Notes under the pieces: model-generated
The model's database searches: none
What the model saw: only the letters and a program-made list of their open reading frames with translations
What the model was told of the DNA's origin: nothing
In this document: positions 63,253-64,000 of the stretch, piece by piece
Numbering within the stretch: position 1 is the stretch's first letter
Layout: the number at the start of each line of letters is the position of its first letter
NCBI RefSeq assembly: GCF_020172665.1
Contig: NZ_CP083985.1
Coordinates: 812,402 to 876,401, forward strand
Origin: [Mycobacterium] zoologicum
GTDB taxonomy: Bacteria; Actinomycetota; Actinomycetes; Mycobacteriales; Mycobacteriaceae
DNA: 64,000 nucleotides
Direction: 5' to 3'
Translations under genes and position numbers: made by a program

Positions 63253-64000
63253 CAGCGCAGGGACCACGACGCGCGGGGGTCCTTGGGCCCCTGGCCATCC
63301 CAAGCCACGAGCTCGAGCTTGCGGAGGGCCTGTAGGTGGCGAGACGCGGTCGGTCGAGCGATCCCGGCCAACTCGGCCACCTGTCCGGTGCTCATAGGGC
63401 GTCCCTCCAGGCGGAGGACGTCAAGCACCTTCCGCGCCGCACTGGACAAGCTTGCTCGGACATCCTCGGGCAGTGCGTCGGCAGACGACAGCACAAGCCG
63501 AACCGATCCGCTGCCCTGTGAGTAGATCGGGTCGGTAAGCCCGAGGGCTCGCATCTCCCCGAATATGCGCTTGATGCCTTCGCCGAGCTCTCGTGCGATG
63601 CCAAGGTCAGAGCAGACTCGGACGATCCGCGGATTGCGAGCGTAGCGGCTGATCGACAGTGGCTTGGACGGATCGGCGAGGCCTGGGAAGCGGCCTGGAT
63701 TTTCGATTTCGATTCGATTCGGGAAGATCTCCACTCGGACGTGATCCCCTGCGATCGAGTAGGACCGGTGGAGTACGGCATTGACGAGTCCCTCAAGCCA
63801 GACGTCGCGCGGGATGATCGGTCGGGGCTCGAAACGGCCGCTTGGTGCGAGGGCCTGAACCTTGGGGATCCACTCTTCGATGAGCTTGGCCGCGCTCGCG
63901 ATTTGTTCTGGGATGGAGCCTTCGCAGCGGACGTCCCCGCCTTCGTACAACGTCATCGCCGCGCCGGTACCGCGGTCAGTGTCGGCGTAGCGCAGCACCC
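63252..64000 (-). CDS. ATP-binding (HATPase_c_4-like) winged-helix regulator, 5' end missing
   Basis: About 249 C-terminal residues are present and the N-terminus lies beyond the right edge. RDVWLEGLVNAVLHRSYSIAGDHVRVEIFPNRIEIENPG and GIARELGEGIKRIFGEM are typical of the AlbA_2/Schlafen-type family with a RecG-like C-terminal ATPase domain. The end (MSTGQVAELAGIARPTASRHLQALRKLELV) is a winged helix. Such proteins are often found in mobile or defence-linked regions and act as regulators. No partner gene is visible. Confidence 0.75.
   Translation of the reverse strand, partial: VLRYADTDRGTGAAMTLYEGGDVRCEGSIPEQIASAAKLIEEWIPKVQALAPSGRFEPRPIIPRDVWLEGLVNAVLHRSYSIAGDHVRVEIFPNRIEIENPGRFPGLADPSKPLSISRYARNPRIVRVCSDLGIARELGEGIKRIFGEMRALGLTDPIYSQGSGSVRLVLSSADALPEDVRASLSSAARKVLDVLRLEGRPMSTGQVAELAGIARPTASRHLQALRKLELVAWDGQGPKDPRASWSLR

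Overview
The window is high-GC DNA from a member of the Mycobacteriaceae. The left part (positions 1 to about 14,600) follows the gene order of the Mycobacterium tuberculosis Rv0670-Rv0688 neighbourhood: nfo/end, fadE8, echA4, a PaaX-type regulator, echA5, two DUF3060 envelope proteins, a TetR regulator, the str operon (rpsL-rpsG-fusA-tuf), a mycofactocin-type short-chain dehydrogenase and a ferredoxin reductase. Compared with M. tuberculosis, lpqP and mmpS5-mmpL5-mmpR are missing from the block. The genes that follow Rv0688 there, including mycofactocin biosynthesis, are replaced here by catabolic genes. A partial glutamate-cysteine ligase sits at the left edge.

From about 14,700 to 60,200 the window is almost entirely acyl-CoA catabolism. 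It holds seven further acyl-CoA dehydrogenases, five further crotonases, four CaiB-type CoA-transferases, three acyl-CoA ligases, two thiolases (one paired with a DUF35 protein), short-chain dehydrogenases, an F420-type LLM oxidoreductase, a ThDP lyase-like enzyme, a carboxyltransferase, a two-subunit B12 mutase and an orphan YrbE permease pair. Genes overlap by 1-4 nt over long stretches. One 13.4 kb run (39,492-52,914) has eleven genes on one strand with only three short gaps. Local regulators are four TetR proteins and a GntR/UTRA protein. One VapBC toxin-antitoxin pair interrupts the region.

Three points stand out. First, a kinase-like APH protein, an SDR and an acyl-CoA dehydrogenase with ACAD10/11-like motifs (14,793-17,912) look like a split bacterial version of the animal ACAD10/ACAD11 fusion, which points to 4-hydroxyacyl-CoA catabolism. 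A second APH gene follows at 21,470. Second, a palindrome GAGAA-N5-TTCTC, exact or near-exact, occurs at five intergenic or gene-start positions (14,752; 30,786; 31,757; 47,379; 56,657). One lies beside a divergent TetR gene, which suggests a dedicated regulon. Third, the right end carries a divergent tRNA cluster (Lys; Glu-Asp-Phe). Its Lys gene has an imperfect 19-bp copy of the anticodon arm 1.34 kb away at the end of a fic gene, as expected for a cassette inserted at a tRNA.

The last gene, a HATPase/winged-helix protein, runs off the right edge. Functions come from remembered family motifs and gene context. No database search was possible.
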